A stretch of DNA of 8,812 bases, from contig CAMDSG010000068.1 of the NCBI GenBank assembly GCA_945907055.1, positions 1 to 8,812 of the forward strand, in the 5' to 3' direction. Within the stretch, counting starts at the first letter, position 1; each line of letters opens with the position of its first letter. Shown here piece by piece: positions 1-6,668 of this stretch. Source of the DNA: Bifidobacterium breve (GTDB lineage: Bacteria > Actinomycetota > Acidimicrobiia > IMCC26256). The notes below the pieces were generated by a model. The model ran no database searches, was not told the DNA's origin, and was given only the letters and a program-made list of their open reading frames with translations. Made by a program: the position numbers and the translations under genes.

Positions 1-60
1 TGAGCGCTGCGTATCGCTAACTCGTCTCTTCATTTCACAAGATACTCAATAAACGAAACC

Positions 61-70
61 AAGGATGGAG
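61..70 (+). promoter_or_regulatory. csrA ribosome-binding site with two GGA motifs
   Basis: The purine-rich stretch AAGGATGGAG lies four bases before the csrA ATG and serves as the Shine-Dalgarno region. It contains two GGA triplets, the core of CsrA RNA-binding sites, so the protein might bind its own leader. The triplets are only four bases apart, too close for one CsrA dimer to bridge, so autoregulation is a possibility and not a call. The decamer ATGGAGACCA recurs at 151-160 inside the gene. Confidence 0.6.
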
Positions 71-74
71 ACCA

Positions 75-263
75 ATGCTTGTACTGACTCGGAAAGAACA
101 AGAAGCAATCATGATCGGCGAGACGATTATCGTGCGCATTCTTGAGGTAAATGGAGACCAGGTGCGGATCGGCATCGAGGCCCCCCAACATATTGCTGTT
201 CATCGAGAAGAAGTATTCGAGGCAATCGCCAACGAGCGTATTGAGGCCGAAGGCAACAGTTAG
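75..263 (+). CDS. csrA: Carbon storage regulator CsrA, RNA-binding translational regulator
   Basis: This 62-residue protein matches CsrA/RsmA over its whole length, which is the normal family size. It opens with MLVLTRK, has the central QVRIGIEAP strand and then VHREE. L4, R6 and R44, the family's main RNA-contact positions, are all present and at their usual numbers. CsrA dimers bind GGA-containing hairpins in mRNA leaders and block or alter translation; in flagellated Gram-positives it typically controls flagellin and is antagonised by FliW. No fliW or flagellar gene is visible, but only 74 bases upstream are included. The ATG has a good ribosome-binding site. The gene is convergent with ald, with only seven bases between the two stop codons and no terminator. 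It is the only gene on the plus strand. Confidence 0.95.
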   Translation: MLVLTRKEQEAIMIGETIIVRILEVNGDQVRIGIEAPQHIAVHREEVFEAIANERIEAEGNS

Positions 264-270
264 GCCGTTC

Positions 271-1407
271 TTACCCCTCGAGTGCAGCAGCGGGATCGAT
301 GCTCTCTCGACCCAGAGCCTCCGCAACTGTTGGGTGGGTAATCATTCCTCCGGCGGTATTTACCCCGGAACGAAGCATTGGGTCTGCAGCCGAGGCGTGC
401 CTTACCCCGCGCTTGGCAAGAGTAACTGCATGCGGAAGAGTTGCATTGGTGAGCGCATAGGTAGATGTAAATGGCACTGCAGCGGGCATATTCCCGACCG
501 CGTAGTGGATTACACCGTGTTGCTCGTAGACAGGATTGTCATGAGTTGTCTCACGCGTCGTCTCTATACAGCCACCCTGATCTACAGCGACATCCACGAT
601 GACTGCTCCAGGCTTCATTCCGCGCACCATGTCCTCTGTAACAACAACGGGTGCTCTGCCTGCGGGGACGAGAATCGCGCCAATTACTAAATCTGCATCT
701 GCTACAGCGCGTGCAACTGCCCCGCGATTGCTAGCAATCGTGACTATGCGGCCTTGATGGATTTGATCAACCCAGCGGAGACGATCCGTGTTGCGATCGA
801 GAAGCATGACCTCTGCCTCCATGCCCTGGGCGATCCATGCTGCATTCCAACCAACATTTCCTGCGCCTAGCACTACAACGCGCGCCGGTCGCACCCCGGG
901 TACTCCGCCTAGGAGTACTCCGCGCCCACCGTGCTCCCGCTCTAGAAAATGTGCACCTACTTGTGTTGCCATCCGCCCCGCAACCTCGCTCATCGGGGCT
1001 AAGAGTGGGAGTGCGCCATCGGCGGCCTGGACAGTCTCGTATGCAACACCTGTTACTCCATTAGCGCAGAGCGCGTCTGCTACATCTGGGTAAGCGGCGA
1101 GGTGTAGATAGGTAAAGAGCACAAGCCCTTCCCGCAGATAACCAAACTCATGAGATTGGGGCTCCTTAACTTTGAGGACCATAGATGCTCGCGACCATGC
1201 CTCCTCTGCAGAGCCAATCTGCGCGCCTGCCGCTAGATACTCGCTATCCGAGATTGCAGAGTCAGCACCAGCATCGTGCTCAATTACTACCTCAACGCCA
1301 TGCGAAACGAGCTCCGCAACGCCGTCAGGAGTAATCGCAACACGGTGCTCGCCGTTCTTAGTCTCACGCGGAACGCCGACTACGGGGAGTGCTGGCGCGG
1401 AGTCCAT
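271..1407 (-). CDS. ald: Alanine dehydrogenase (NAD-dependent)
   Basis: The 378-residue product catalyses L-alanine + NAD+ + H2O to pyruvate + NH4+ + NADH and aligns end to end with mycobacterial Ald. Visible key residues are R22 in EHRVAITP, K81 in VKEP, H102 in YLHLAA and D276 in VDQGG, corresponding to R15, K75, H96 and D270 of the M. tuberculosis enzyme. The nucleotide fold shows GAGNVG at 181-186 and an acidic D204 after the second strand, which favours NAD over NADP. There are about seven more N-terminal residues than in the mycobacterial protein. The ATG overlaps the aminotransferase stop by one base (TAATG) and has no clear ribosome-binding site, so translation is probably coupled. 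It is the last gene of the lrp operon and probably recycles alanine made by the aminotransferase. Confidence 0.95.
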   Translation of the reverse strand: MDSAPALPVVGVPRETKNGEHRVAITPDGVAELVSHGVEVVIEHDAGADSAISDSEYLAAGAQIGSAEEAWSRASMVLKVKEPQSHEFGYLREGLVLFTYLHLAAYPDVADALCANGVTGVAYETVQAADGALPLLAPMSEVAGRMATQVGAHFLEREHGGRGVLLGGVPGVRPARVVVLGAGNVGWNAAWIAQGMEAEVMLLDRNTDRLRWVDQIHQGRIVTIASNRGAVARAVADADLVIGAILVPAGRAPVVVTEDMVRGMKPGAVIVDVAVDQGGCIETTRETTHDNPVYEQHGVIHYAVGNMPAAVPFTSTYALTNATLPHAVTLAKRGVRHASAADPMLRSGVNTAGGMITHPTVAEALGRESIDPAAALEG

Positions 1408-2789
1408 TAATGCAGCCGATCTGTGGCTTCAGTGAGGCAAGTGCGCAGAATCGATTCGATCAAATCAAACTCAGCCTCGCCGGCAACTAATGGTGGGGAG
1501 AGTTGGATTACGGGGTCGCCACGATCATCGGTGCGGCAAACCAAACCAGCCTCCAACAATCGGTTTGATAGGAATCCGCGTAACAGGTTCTCGCCTTGCT
1601 CGCGAGTGAATTGTTTATGTGACTGCTGGTCTGGTACGAGTTCAATAGCAAGGAAATACCCCGCGCCTCGGACATCACCAACTATTGGGATGTCCTTGAG
1701 AGACTCGATGCGCTCGCGGAATCCAGCCTCGTTTCTTCGGACGTTACCGAGTATGTCTTCATCATCGAATATCTGGAGATTACGCATGCCGACAGCACAC
1801 GAAACTGGGTGCCCACCAAACGTGAGGCCGTGCGTGAATGCAGCCTTCGCCTCGAGAAACGGCTCGGCGAGAAAATCTCTAGCAACTACCGCTCCAAGGG
1901 GCGAGTAGCCACTTGTTAGGCCTTTAGCCATAGTGATCATGTCGGGTAGGTAGTTGTAGCGCTGAGCCCCGAAGGTCTCGCCGAGTCGGCCGAAGGCGCA
2001 GATCACCTCGTCGGAGACTAAGAGGACTCCGTACTTGTCGCATATCTCGCGAACACGCTGGAAATAGCCGTCCGGTGGCGTGAAGCAACCGCCTGCGTTC
2101 TGAACAGGCTCGAGAAATACTGCTGCGACACTCTCCGGGCCCTCTTCAAGAATGCGCTGCTCAATTGCATCTGTTGCCCACATCATGAACGCGTTTTCAT
2201 CGTTCTCCAATGGATGGCGGTAGCTATTGGTATTTGGAACATGACTAGCGGCTTTAGAGATTAGAGGTGCAAATGGGTCTCTCAACGCAGGCACTCCGGT
2301 CAAAGCGAGGGCGCCGAGCGTGACACCGTGGTATGCGGTTTCACGGGCTATTACTTTGTAGCGCTCCGGCTGCCCAATTGCACGAAAGTACTGGTGTGCG
2401 AGTTTCCATGCAGACTCAACTGCCTCGGATCCGCCAGTTGTAAAAAAGACTCGGTTCAGGTCACCTGGAGCAAGGTCAGCGACACGTGCGGCCAACTCAA
2501 TTGCAGGGGGATGAGCGTAAGACCAGATCGGGAAGAACTCAAGTGTCTCAGCCTGTGCAGCAGCGGCCTCGGCCAGTTCCTTACGCCCGTGACCGACCTG
2601 CACTACAAAAAGACCGGATAATCCATCTAGATATCTATTCCCGTGGACGTCCCATACATAACAACCCTCGCCGCGCACCATGATGGGAACCTCAGCGTTA
2701 GCGTATGTGGCGAGTCGAGTGAAGTGCATCCAGAGGTGTCTGCGCGCTTTATCATTTAGGTCATCAATGTCATATTTCTGCTCTGTCAT
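1407..2789 (-). CDS. Class-III PLP aminotransferase, probably diamine/omega-amino acid:pyruvate type
   Basis: The product is a 460-residue fold-type I, class-III aminotransferase. It shows the phosphate-binding TGGSEA motif near 118-123, the YHG motif, D260 in SDEV that pairs with the PLP ring nitrogen, and the Schiff-base lysine K289 in MAKGLTSGY. The overall sequence resembles SpuC-like putrescine:pyruvate and omega-amino acid:pyruvate transaminases more than GabT. With an Lrp regulator, Ald and a nearby PatD, the best guess is conversion of putrescine to 4-aminobutanal with alanine as by-product. GABA, beta-alanine or taurine as the donor cannot be excluded. The chosen ATG at 2789 forms an ATGA overlap with lrp and has GGGGA five bases upstream; an in-frame ATG at 2801 has no ribosome-binding site and would add four residues. 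Confidence 0.85.
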   Translation of the reverse strand: MTEQKYDIDDLNDKARRHLWMHFTRLATYANAEVPIMVRGEGCYVWDVHGNRYLDGLSGLFVVQVGHGRKELAEAAAAQAETLEFFPIWSYAHPPAIELAARVADLAPGDLNRVFFTTGGSEAVESAWKLAHQYFRAIGQPERYKVIARETAYHGVTLGALALTGVPALRDPFAPLISKAASHVPNTNSYRHPLENDENAFMMWATDAIEQRILEEGPESVAAVFLEPVQNAGGCFTPPDGYFQRVREICDKYGVLLVSDEVICAFGRLGETFGAQRYNYLPDMITMAKGLTSGYSPLGAVVARDFLAEPFLEAKAAFTHGLTFGGHPVSCAVGMRNLQIFDDEDILGNVRRNEAGFRERIESLKDIPIVGDVRGAGYFLAIELVPDQQSHKQFTREQGENLLRGFLSNRLLEAGLVCRTDDRGDPVIQLSPPLVAGEAEFDLIESILRTCLTEATDRLH

Positions 2790-3274
2790 CTTGTTCCCCA
2801 TGCATAGGTTTGTTTGTCAATTTTTAGGTATGTAAATGTCTCAGTGCTTCGAATTCCGGGTATGGCTCGAACTTTGTCATTGAGAATTGTGAGCAGGTGC
2901 TCGTCATCCTCACAGACGATCTCCATGAGTAGGTCAAATGATCCACTCACGATAACGACGTAAGAGACCTCGGGTATCTCTGCTATTGCTTCTGATGCAA
3001 TTCTTAGGTCTCCCTCTACCTTGAGGCCGATCATCGCCATACGTCGAAAGCCAAGAGTGAGTGGATCCGTAACTGCAACGATCTGCACGACTCCGCCCTC
3101 GGTAAGACGAGCGACTCGTTGGCGCACGGCTGCCTCAGAGAGACCGACGGCTAAGCCGAGGCGCGTATATGGAATGCGCCCGTCAGACTGAAGTTGTTCA
3201 ATGATTGCTTTGTCGATCTCGTCAACGGCGAAGTTGGTCGCCCCTGGCTCAAGGCGGAGTCGGTTGGGCATCAT
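2786..3274 (-). CDS. Lrp/AsnC-family transcriptional regulator
   Basis: The 162-residue protein has the usual two-part Lrp structure. An N-terminal winged helix-turn-helix spans about 17-66 (VDEIDKAIIEQLQSDGR, then GLSEAAVRQRVARL as the recognition region). A C-terminal RAM ligand-binding/oligomerisation domain spans about 75-155 with the typical VSGSFDLLMEIV strand. The first ATG at 3274 is preceded by a strong AAAGGAGG at five bases, which fixes the start; an in-frame ATG at 3325 lies within the -35 element of the predicted promoter. It heads the operon with the aminotransferase (4-nt ATGA overlap) and ald, so it probably senses an amino acid or amine tied to that pathway and controls its own promoter. 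The ligand is unknown. Confidence 0.92.
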   Translation of the reverse strand: MMPNRLRLEPGATNFAVDEIDKAIIEQLQSDGRIPYTRLGLAVGLSEAAVRQRVARLTEGGVVQIVAVTDPLTLGFRRMAMIGLKVEGDLRIASEAIAEIPEVSYVVIVSGSFDLLMEIVCEDDEHLLTILNDKVRAIPGIRSTETFTYLKIDKQTYAWGTR

Positions 3275-3279
3275 GGTCG

Positions 3280-3287
3280 CCTCCTTT
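3280..3287 (-). promoter_or_regulatory. Strong ribosome-binding site that fixes the lrp start
   Basis: On the minus strand AAAGGAGG lies five bases before the ATG at 3274. It is the best ribosome-binding site in the window and excludes the longer reading that begins at 3325. Confidence 0.9.
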
Positions 3288-3296
3288 ATGCCACTG

Positions 3297-3325
3297 ATTA
3301 TGCCCCTTATTAGGGGACAAAGCAA
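3297..3325 (-). promoter_or_regulatory. Predicted promoter of the lrp operon with operator-like dyad in the spacer
   Basis: On the minus strand there is TTGCTT (3320-3325), a 17-bp spacer, then CATAAT (3297-3302, five of six matches to TATAAT). Transcription would start near 3290, leaving a leader of about 16 bases that holds only the ribosome-binding site. The spacer contains the inverted repeat CCCCT-N4-AGGGG (3303-3316), so a protein bound there would block RNA polymerase. The -35 match is only three of six, which fits an activated or regulated promoter. Confidence 0.6.
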
Positions 3326-3326
3326 G

Positions 3327-3370
3327 GGAATCCGCTGTAAAACTGTAAATTGCCCGCGGAATCCGTTGTA
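3327..3370. repeat. Pair of 13-bp direct repeats upstream of the lrp promoter
   Basis: GGAATCCGCTGTA at 3327-3339 recurs as GGAATCCGTTGTA at 3358-3370 (12 of 13 identical). The copies start 31 bp apart, about three helical turns, so both face the same side of DNA. Relative to the predicted start they centre near -43 and -74. Between them is a second short repeat, CTGTAAA at 3335-3341 and 3343-3349. The phasing fits binding of a multimeric Lrp-type regulator, but no binding has been shown. Confidence 0.6.
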
Positions 3371-3389
3371 CCTGCCTCTAAGTGCAGGT
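3370..3389 (-). repeat. Short inverted repeat after bioD
   Basis: ACCTGC (3370-3375) and GCAGGT (3384-3389) can form a six-base-pair stem with an eight-base loop just downstream of the bioD stop. No T-run follows on the minus strand, so it is not a standard intrinsic terminator; it may stabilise the 3' end or be chance. Confidence 0.35.
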
Positions 3390-3393
3390 GCTT

Positions 3394-4035
3394 CTAAGCC
3401 TCAAGGTGGGCAGCGAGGTGGCCCTGGATCTCCAACGCAACCTCTCTCGGGTCGATGCATACCTCAAATCCAAGGCCCTCAAGCCATGCCCGATTGCGGC
3501 GGTGGAGGTCGACCGATGCGTCAAACCTGTTCAAGACAACAATGACCCTAAATCCATGGAATGCCAGAGCAGAGAGGCGCACTGCATTAATTGTCCCGAG
3601 CCCGGCATCTGCGACGAGAATCACGAGATCAGCTGCGTGGGAGCGCGCAAGGTCGGCAGTATCTCCGTCAGACGCAATTGGAGAGAGCGGCCCGCCGGCC
3701 CCCTCGATAAGCATCACTCCACCCGAGGGCCCTGGTGCAGTCTCAGCGACTAGATCAGTGATCGTAAAACTTGGGCGGCCAAGCACGGTAGCGGCCATGG
3801 GTGGCGCCATTGCAACTTCATACCAACGCTGCACAGCGCAGACCTCTTCGATCGGCTCACCGCTCGCTTTAGACAGAAGATGCGCGTCGGTGATCGCATC
3901 GCCTGGATTAAAGGACTGAGCAGGCTTGCGCGCTGCAACCTCTACGTTGGCTCCTTTTAGATGTTCAATGACGCGTGTGGCAACCCAAGTCTTTCCAATA
4001 TCTGTGGCGGTGCCACTAATAACAACCTTTATCAT
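3394..4035 (-). CDS. bioD: Dethiobiotin synthetase
   Basis: The 213-residue protein performs the ATP-dependent closure of 7,8-diaminopelargonate with CO2 to dethiobiotin. It carries the P-loop GTATDIGKT (8-16) with K15 and T16, K37 in RKPAQS with S41, and the EGAGG motif with E111, all at the positions expected for BioD. Length is close to the usual 220-230. Small departures are A10 where an aspartate is common in the P-loop, and F42 after KPAQS where glycine is usual. The start shares ATGA with the bioF stop, so translation is probably coupled; the upstream AGG is a weak ribosome-binding site. It is the last gene of the biotin operon. Confidence 0.93.
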   Translation of the reverse strand: MIKVVISGTATDIGKTWVATRVIEHLKGANVEVAARKPAQSFNPGDAITDAHLLSKASGEPIEEVCAVQRWYEVAMAPPMAATVLGRPSFTITDLVAETAPGPSGGVMLIEGAGGPLSPIASDGDTADLARSHAADLVILVADAGLGTINAVRLSALAFHGFRVIVVLNRFDASVDLHRRNRAWLEGLGFEVCIDPREVALEIQGHLAAHLEA

Positions 4036-5156
4036 GAGAGACCTAGTTCTATTAGAGCATCTCGGAGTGACTCAACATGCTTCGTTGTGTGAGATGCGGA
4101 GAGCGCGACGCGCAGGCGTGAGGTTCCAGGAGCAACGGTTGGTGGTCGAATAGCGGGTACGAGCATCCCGCGTTTAAGTAGAGCGGCTGAGGCCTCGAGT
4201 GCTCTCGATTCGGTTCCGCACATAATGGGGATTATGGGGGAGGGATGACCCGGCCGGAGTATCTCAATGTTTCTTCGCAGTTCTGCACGAAGCTCGTCGC
4301 CTTCGGAGGATTGGATGATGCCAATCGAGGCGACCGCGGCCGCGGTGTCAGCAGGGCTAGGCGCGGTTGTAAATATGTAGGAGCGCGCGCGATTGATAAG
4401 AAGGTCTGTAAATATACGTGGGCCCGCAACAAATCCGCCCACTACACCGACCGCCTTGGAGAGAGTCCCGACGCGAATAATCTCGTCGTCTCTCTCGGGG
4501 CTTATGTGAGGCCCGAGAGCAGCGTGTGCCTCATCGAGAACGAGCAGTGCAGAGTGCTCGTGACAAATTGCACGCAGGTCGTCTACATCTGCGATATCGC
4601 CATCCATCGAGAAGACTGTGTCCGATACAACAATTGCTCGGCGCTCTCCGCGCTCTGCGAGAAACTTACCGAGGGCACTTAAATCCTTGTGAGGGAAGAT
4701 CGAGACATCAGCAGGCGAGAGTCTGGTGCCATCAATGATCGAGGCATGGTTGAGTTCATCTGAGCAGATGAGGGTGCCTTTGCTGGCGAGTGCGCCAAAG
4801 ACACCTAGGTTCGCTGCAAAACCGGTGGGGAACAACACTGCGCTCTCGGCATTGCGCCACTGGGCTAATGCTTCCTCTAACTCTTCATGTACCGGTCTGC
4901 TCCCGACAATTAGCCGCGCCGACCCAGAGCCTGCACCCCAGCGATCTAGAGCAGTATGCGCCGCATTGATGACATCGGGGTGTTGGGTTAGCCCCAGATA
5001 ATCATTAGAGGCAAAGGAGATTACCGATGCTCCTGACTCTGTGAGGGTTCCTTGCGGCCCCGAGGCATCGAAGGATCGCGGTGCTCGCCATCTCCCTGAT
5101 TCATGGATAGCGTCAGTCTCTCGCTGAGCCCACTCTGACCACTCCCTCAAAGTCAT
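4032..5156 (-). CDS. bioF: 8-amino-7-oxononanoate synthase
   Basis: The 374-residue PLP enzyme condenses a pimeloyl thioester with alanine to give 8-amino-7-oxononanoate, the first step of biotin ring assembly. Alpha-oxoamine synthase features are clear: SNDYLGL at 50-56, H137 in DELNHASI that stacks on PLP, DEAH at 208-211, and the Schiff-base lysine K234 in GTLSKAVG. Length is normal to slightly short (about 380-390 is common). The ATG overlaps the bioA stop as TAATG, with GAAGG about nine bases upstream. The substrate alanine is also the compound handled by Ald and the nearby transaminase, which may or may not be coincidence. Confidence 0.94.
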   Translation of the reverse strand: MTLREWSEWAQRETDAIHESGRWRAPRSFDASGPQGTLTESGASVISFASNDYLGLTQHPDVINAAHTALDRWGAGSGSARLIVGSRPVHEELEEALAQWRNAESAVLFPTGFAANLGVFGALASKGTLICSDELNHASIIDGTRLSPADVSIFPHKDLSALGKFLAERGERRAIVVSDTVFSMDGDIADVDDLRAICHEHSALLVLDEAHAALGPHISPERDDEIIRVGTLSKAVGVVGGFVAGPRIFTDLLINRARSYIFTTAPSPADTAAAVASIGIIQSSEGDELRAELRRNIEILRPGHPSPIIPIMCGTESRALEASAALLKRGMLVPAIRPPTVAPGTSRLRVALSASHTTKHVESLRDALIELGLS

Positions 5157-6448
5157 TAGCGCGTGCCTTCGGCAATTGCTAAATCCAACACATCAACAAT
5201 GCGGATTACTTCATCCGCTGTAGTTGTAAGCATGGGCATCAAGACAATCACATCGCCAAGAGGTCGAAGCAATACTCCTTGAGCAACCGCTGACGCGCAT
5301 ACTCTCCGACCCCAGCGCAGTCCTTCGAGCGGCGGAGCGAGTTCAACTCCGCACATCAGCCCTTGTAATCGAATTGCCTTTACCTCGGGGCGTGCTGCAA
5401 TCTTCTCATTGAGCAGTGCTCTTAGTTGAAGCGATCGCTCATTTACGTTGGCAAGTACGCCCCACTCAGAGATGAGTTCAAGATGCCGCAGAGCAACAGC
5501 CGCGGCGAGAGCGTTTCCACTATAGGAATGCCCGTGGTAGAAGGTACGCGGGCCTAGGTCGTCGCCAAGGAAAGCAGAGTAGACACGCTCATTCGCCACT
5601 GTTGCTGCCATCGCCAAGTATCCGCCGGTTATTCCCTTTCCGATTACTAGAAGATCCGGAGTGAGCCCGCACTGCTCTGAGGCGAAGAGAGTACCGGTGC
5701 GCCCAAAACCAGTTGCGACTTCATCGCAGATCAACAGCACATCGTTCTCTCTGCACGCAACGCCTAACTTTGCAAACTCCCCGGCTGGGAGCATCTCCAT
5801 TCCAGCGGCACCCTGCACGAGTGGCTCGATAACAACTGCAGCAAGGCTCGCAGCATTCTCCACAATCATCTCTATGGCGAGATCAATTGCGTTAGGAGTA
5901 TCGAATCCTGGAGCGCGCAGAACCGCGAAACGTAGCGGGTCAAAAATATCGGTTCCAAAACCACCGGCGCCGATACTCAAACTACCGATTGTGTCGCCGT
6001 GGTAAGCGCCTCCAAATGCAAGATATGTATTGCGACCTTCGACCCCAATATTTGTCCAGTATTGAAAAGCGATCTTTAGTGCTTGCTCAATTGCGGCGGC
6101 GCCATCCGATGCGAAGAGGAAATGTGGATTCTCGACCGGAACGAGTTGCGCTAAGGCCTCGGCAAACTCAATGACCACTCTGTTGCCGTTCCCGAGAAGA
6201 GTGCTGTGGGCGACGCGATCAATCTGGTCGCGTGCGGCGGCATCGAGTTCTGGGACGCGATGCCCAAGAGTGGTTACCCATAGAGACGAGATGGCATCGA
6301 GGTAACGATTCCCATCAACGTCTATGACCTCCCGACCCTCTGCCCTATCGACAATTACGGGAGAGTTATTGGGGTATGCAGCCATTTGGGTAAAGCCATG
6401 CCAGACCACGCGAGCATCTCGTGCAATCCACTCTCCCTGATCTGGCAT
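5156..6448 (-). CDS. bioA: 7,8-diaminononanoate (DAPA) aminotransferase
   Basis: This 430-residue class-III aminotransferase converts 8-amino-7-oxononanoate to 7,8-diaminononanoate. It shows WHGFTQM near 16-22, SSLWV at 54-58, AYHGDTIG, D242 in CDEVATGFGRTG, and the PLP lysine K271 in VIGKGITGGY, followed by YHGHSYSGN. Position first in bioA-bioF-bioD supports the call. The usual amino donor is S-adenosylmethionine, but several motifs look like the Bacillus type, which can use lysine. The start is uncertain: ATG at 6448 gives a family-typical N-terminus, while GTG at 6496 would add 16 residues and fits a nearly leaderless transcript. Neither has a good ribosome-binding site, and a stop codon lies two codons before the GTG. 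Confidence 0.9.
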   Translation of the reverse strand: MPDQGEWIARDARVVWHGFTQMAAYPNNSPVIVDRAEGREVIDVDGNRYLDAISSLWVTTLGHRVPELDAAARDQIDRVAHSTLLGNGNRVVIEFAEALAQLVPVENPHFLFASDGAAAIEQALKIAFQYWTNIGVEGRNTYLAFGGAYHGDTIGSLSIGAGGFGTDIFDPLRFAVLRAPGFDTPNAIDLAIEMIVENAASLAAVVIEPLVQGAAGMEMLPAGEFAKLGVACRENDVLLICDEVATGFGRTGTLFASEQCGLTPDLLVIGKGITGGYLAMAATVANERVYSAFLGDDLGPRTFYHGHSYSGNALAAAVALRHLELISEWGVLANVNERSLQLRALLNEKIAARPEVKAIRLQGLMCGVELAPPLEGLRWGRRVCASAVAQGVLLRPLGDVIVLMPMLTTTADEVIRIVDVLDLAIAEGTR

Positions 6449-6485
6449 ACCTACGATGCTACGGGGTGAGCCGCTAAATGGTTTG

Positions 6486-6514
6486 AACTGCCCCACAGTT
6501 TAGTTACCCGTATA
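6486..6514 (-). promoter_or_regulatory. Possible bioA promoter -10 element and AACTG-N5-CAGTT dyad
   Basis: TATACG on the minus strand (6509-6514) could be a -10 element, putting the start of transcription near 6502, a few bases before the GTG at 6496. I found no -35 at standard distance. Directly downstream is a perfect inverted repeat, AACTG-N5-CAGTT (6486-6500), which could be an operator dyad or, in RNA, a hairpin at the very 5' end. Both readings are inference. Confidence 0.35.
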
Positions 6515-6546
6515 AGTGTCAGGGTAGGTGCTCAATGAAGGGGGGT

Positions 6547-6572
6547 CCCTACCTATGTACCCTACCTATGTA
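6547..6572. repeat. Perfect 2 x 13-bp tandem repeat upstream of bioA
   Basis: CCCTACCTATGTA occurs twice back to back (6547-6559 and 6560-6572) with no mismatch. A related inverted core, GGTAGG, is at 6523-6528. The block lies roughly 45-70 bp upstream of the putative bioA transcription start, a usual place for a regulator site. It is the main structure in the 220-base gap between bioA and the endonuclease gene. The binding protein is unknown. Confidence 0.65.
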
Positions 6573-6668
6573 GAGGTATTGAGTCTGCAGGTATGGAGAT
6601 ATGCAGCACCTCTGCTTTCATTTCTCTCGTCCCTGATTTTCTTGCATAACCCAATAGATGGGCTCTCG

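Noticed and set aside
1..74. End of an upstream plus-strand gene, such as fliW
   Set aside because: Frames end at TAA 18-20 and TAA 50-52, but the few visible codons match nothing I recognise, so no gene can be called.
151..690. 179-codon plus-strand open frame
   Set aside because: It overlaps csrA in another frame and is antisense to ald; the translation has no recognisable domain and both overlapped genes are well supported.
900..923. Inverted repeat GTACTCC-N5-GGAGTAC overlapped by a direct repeat GTACTCCGC
   Set aside because: It lies inside ald and encodes the conserved GVLLGGVPG segment; the repeated Gly-Val codons explain both repeats.
3323..3325. Upstream ATG giving a 179-residue Lrp protein
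   Set aside because: It lies in the predicted -35 element and lacks a ribosome-binding site, whereas the ATG at 3274 has AAAGGAGG at ideal distance.
4245..4682. 145-codon plus-strand open frame
   Set aside because: It lies entirely antisense to bioF, is cysteine-rich without a pattern, and has no ribosome-binding site.
6650..6664. Hairpin CCCA/TGGG after the HNH gene as a terminator
   Set aside because: The stem is only four pairs with no T-run on the minus strand.
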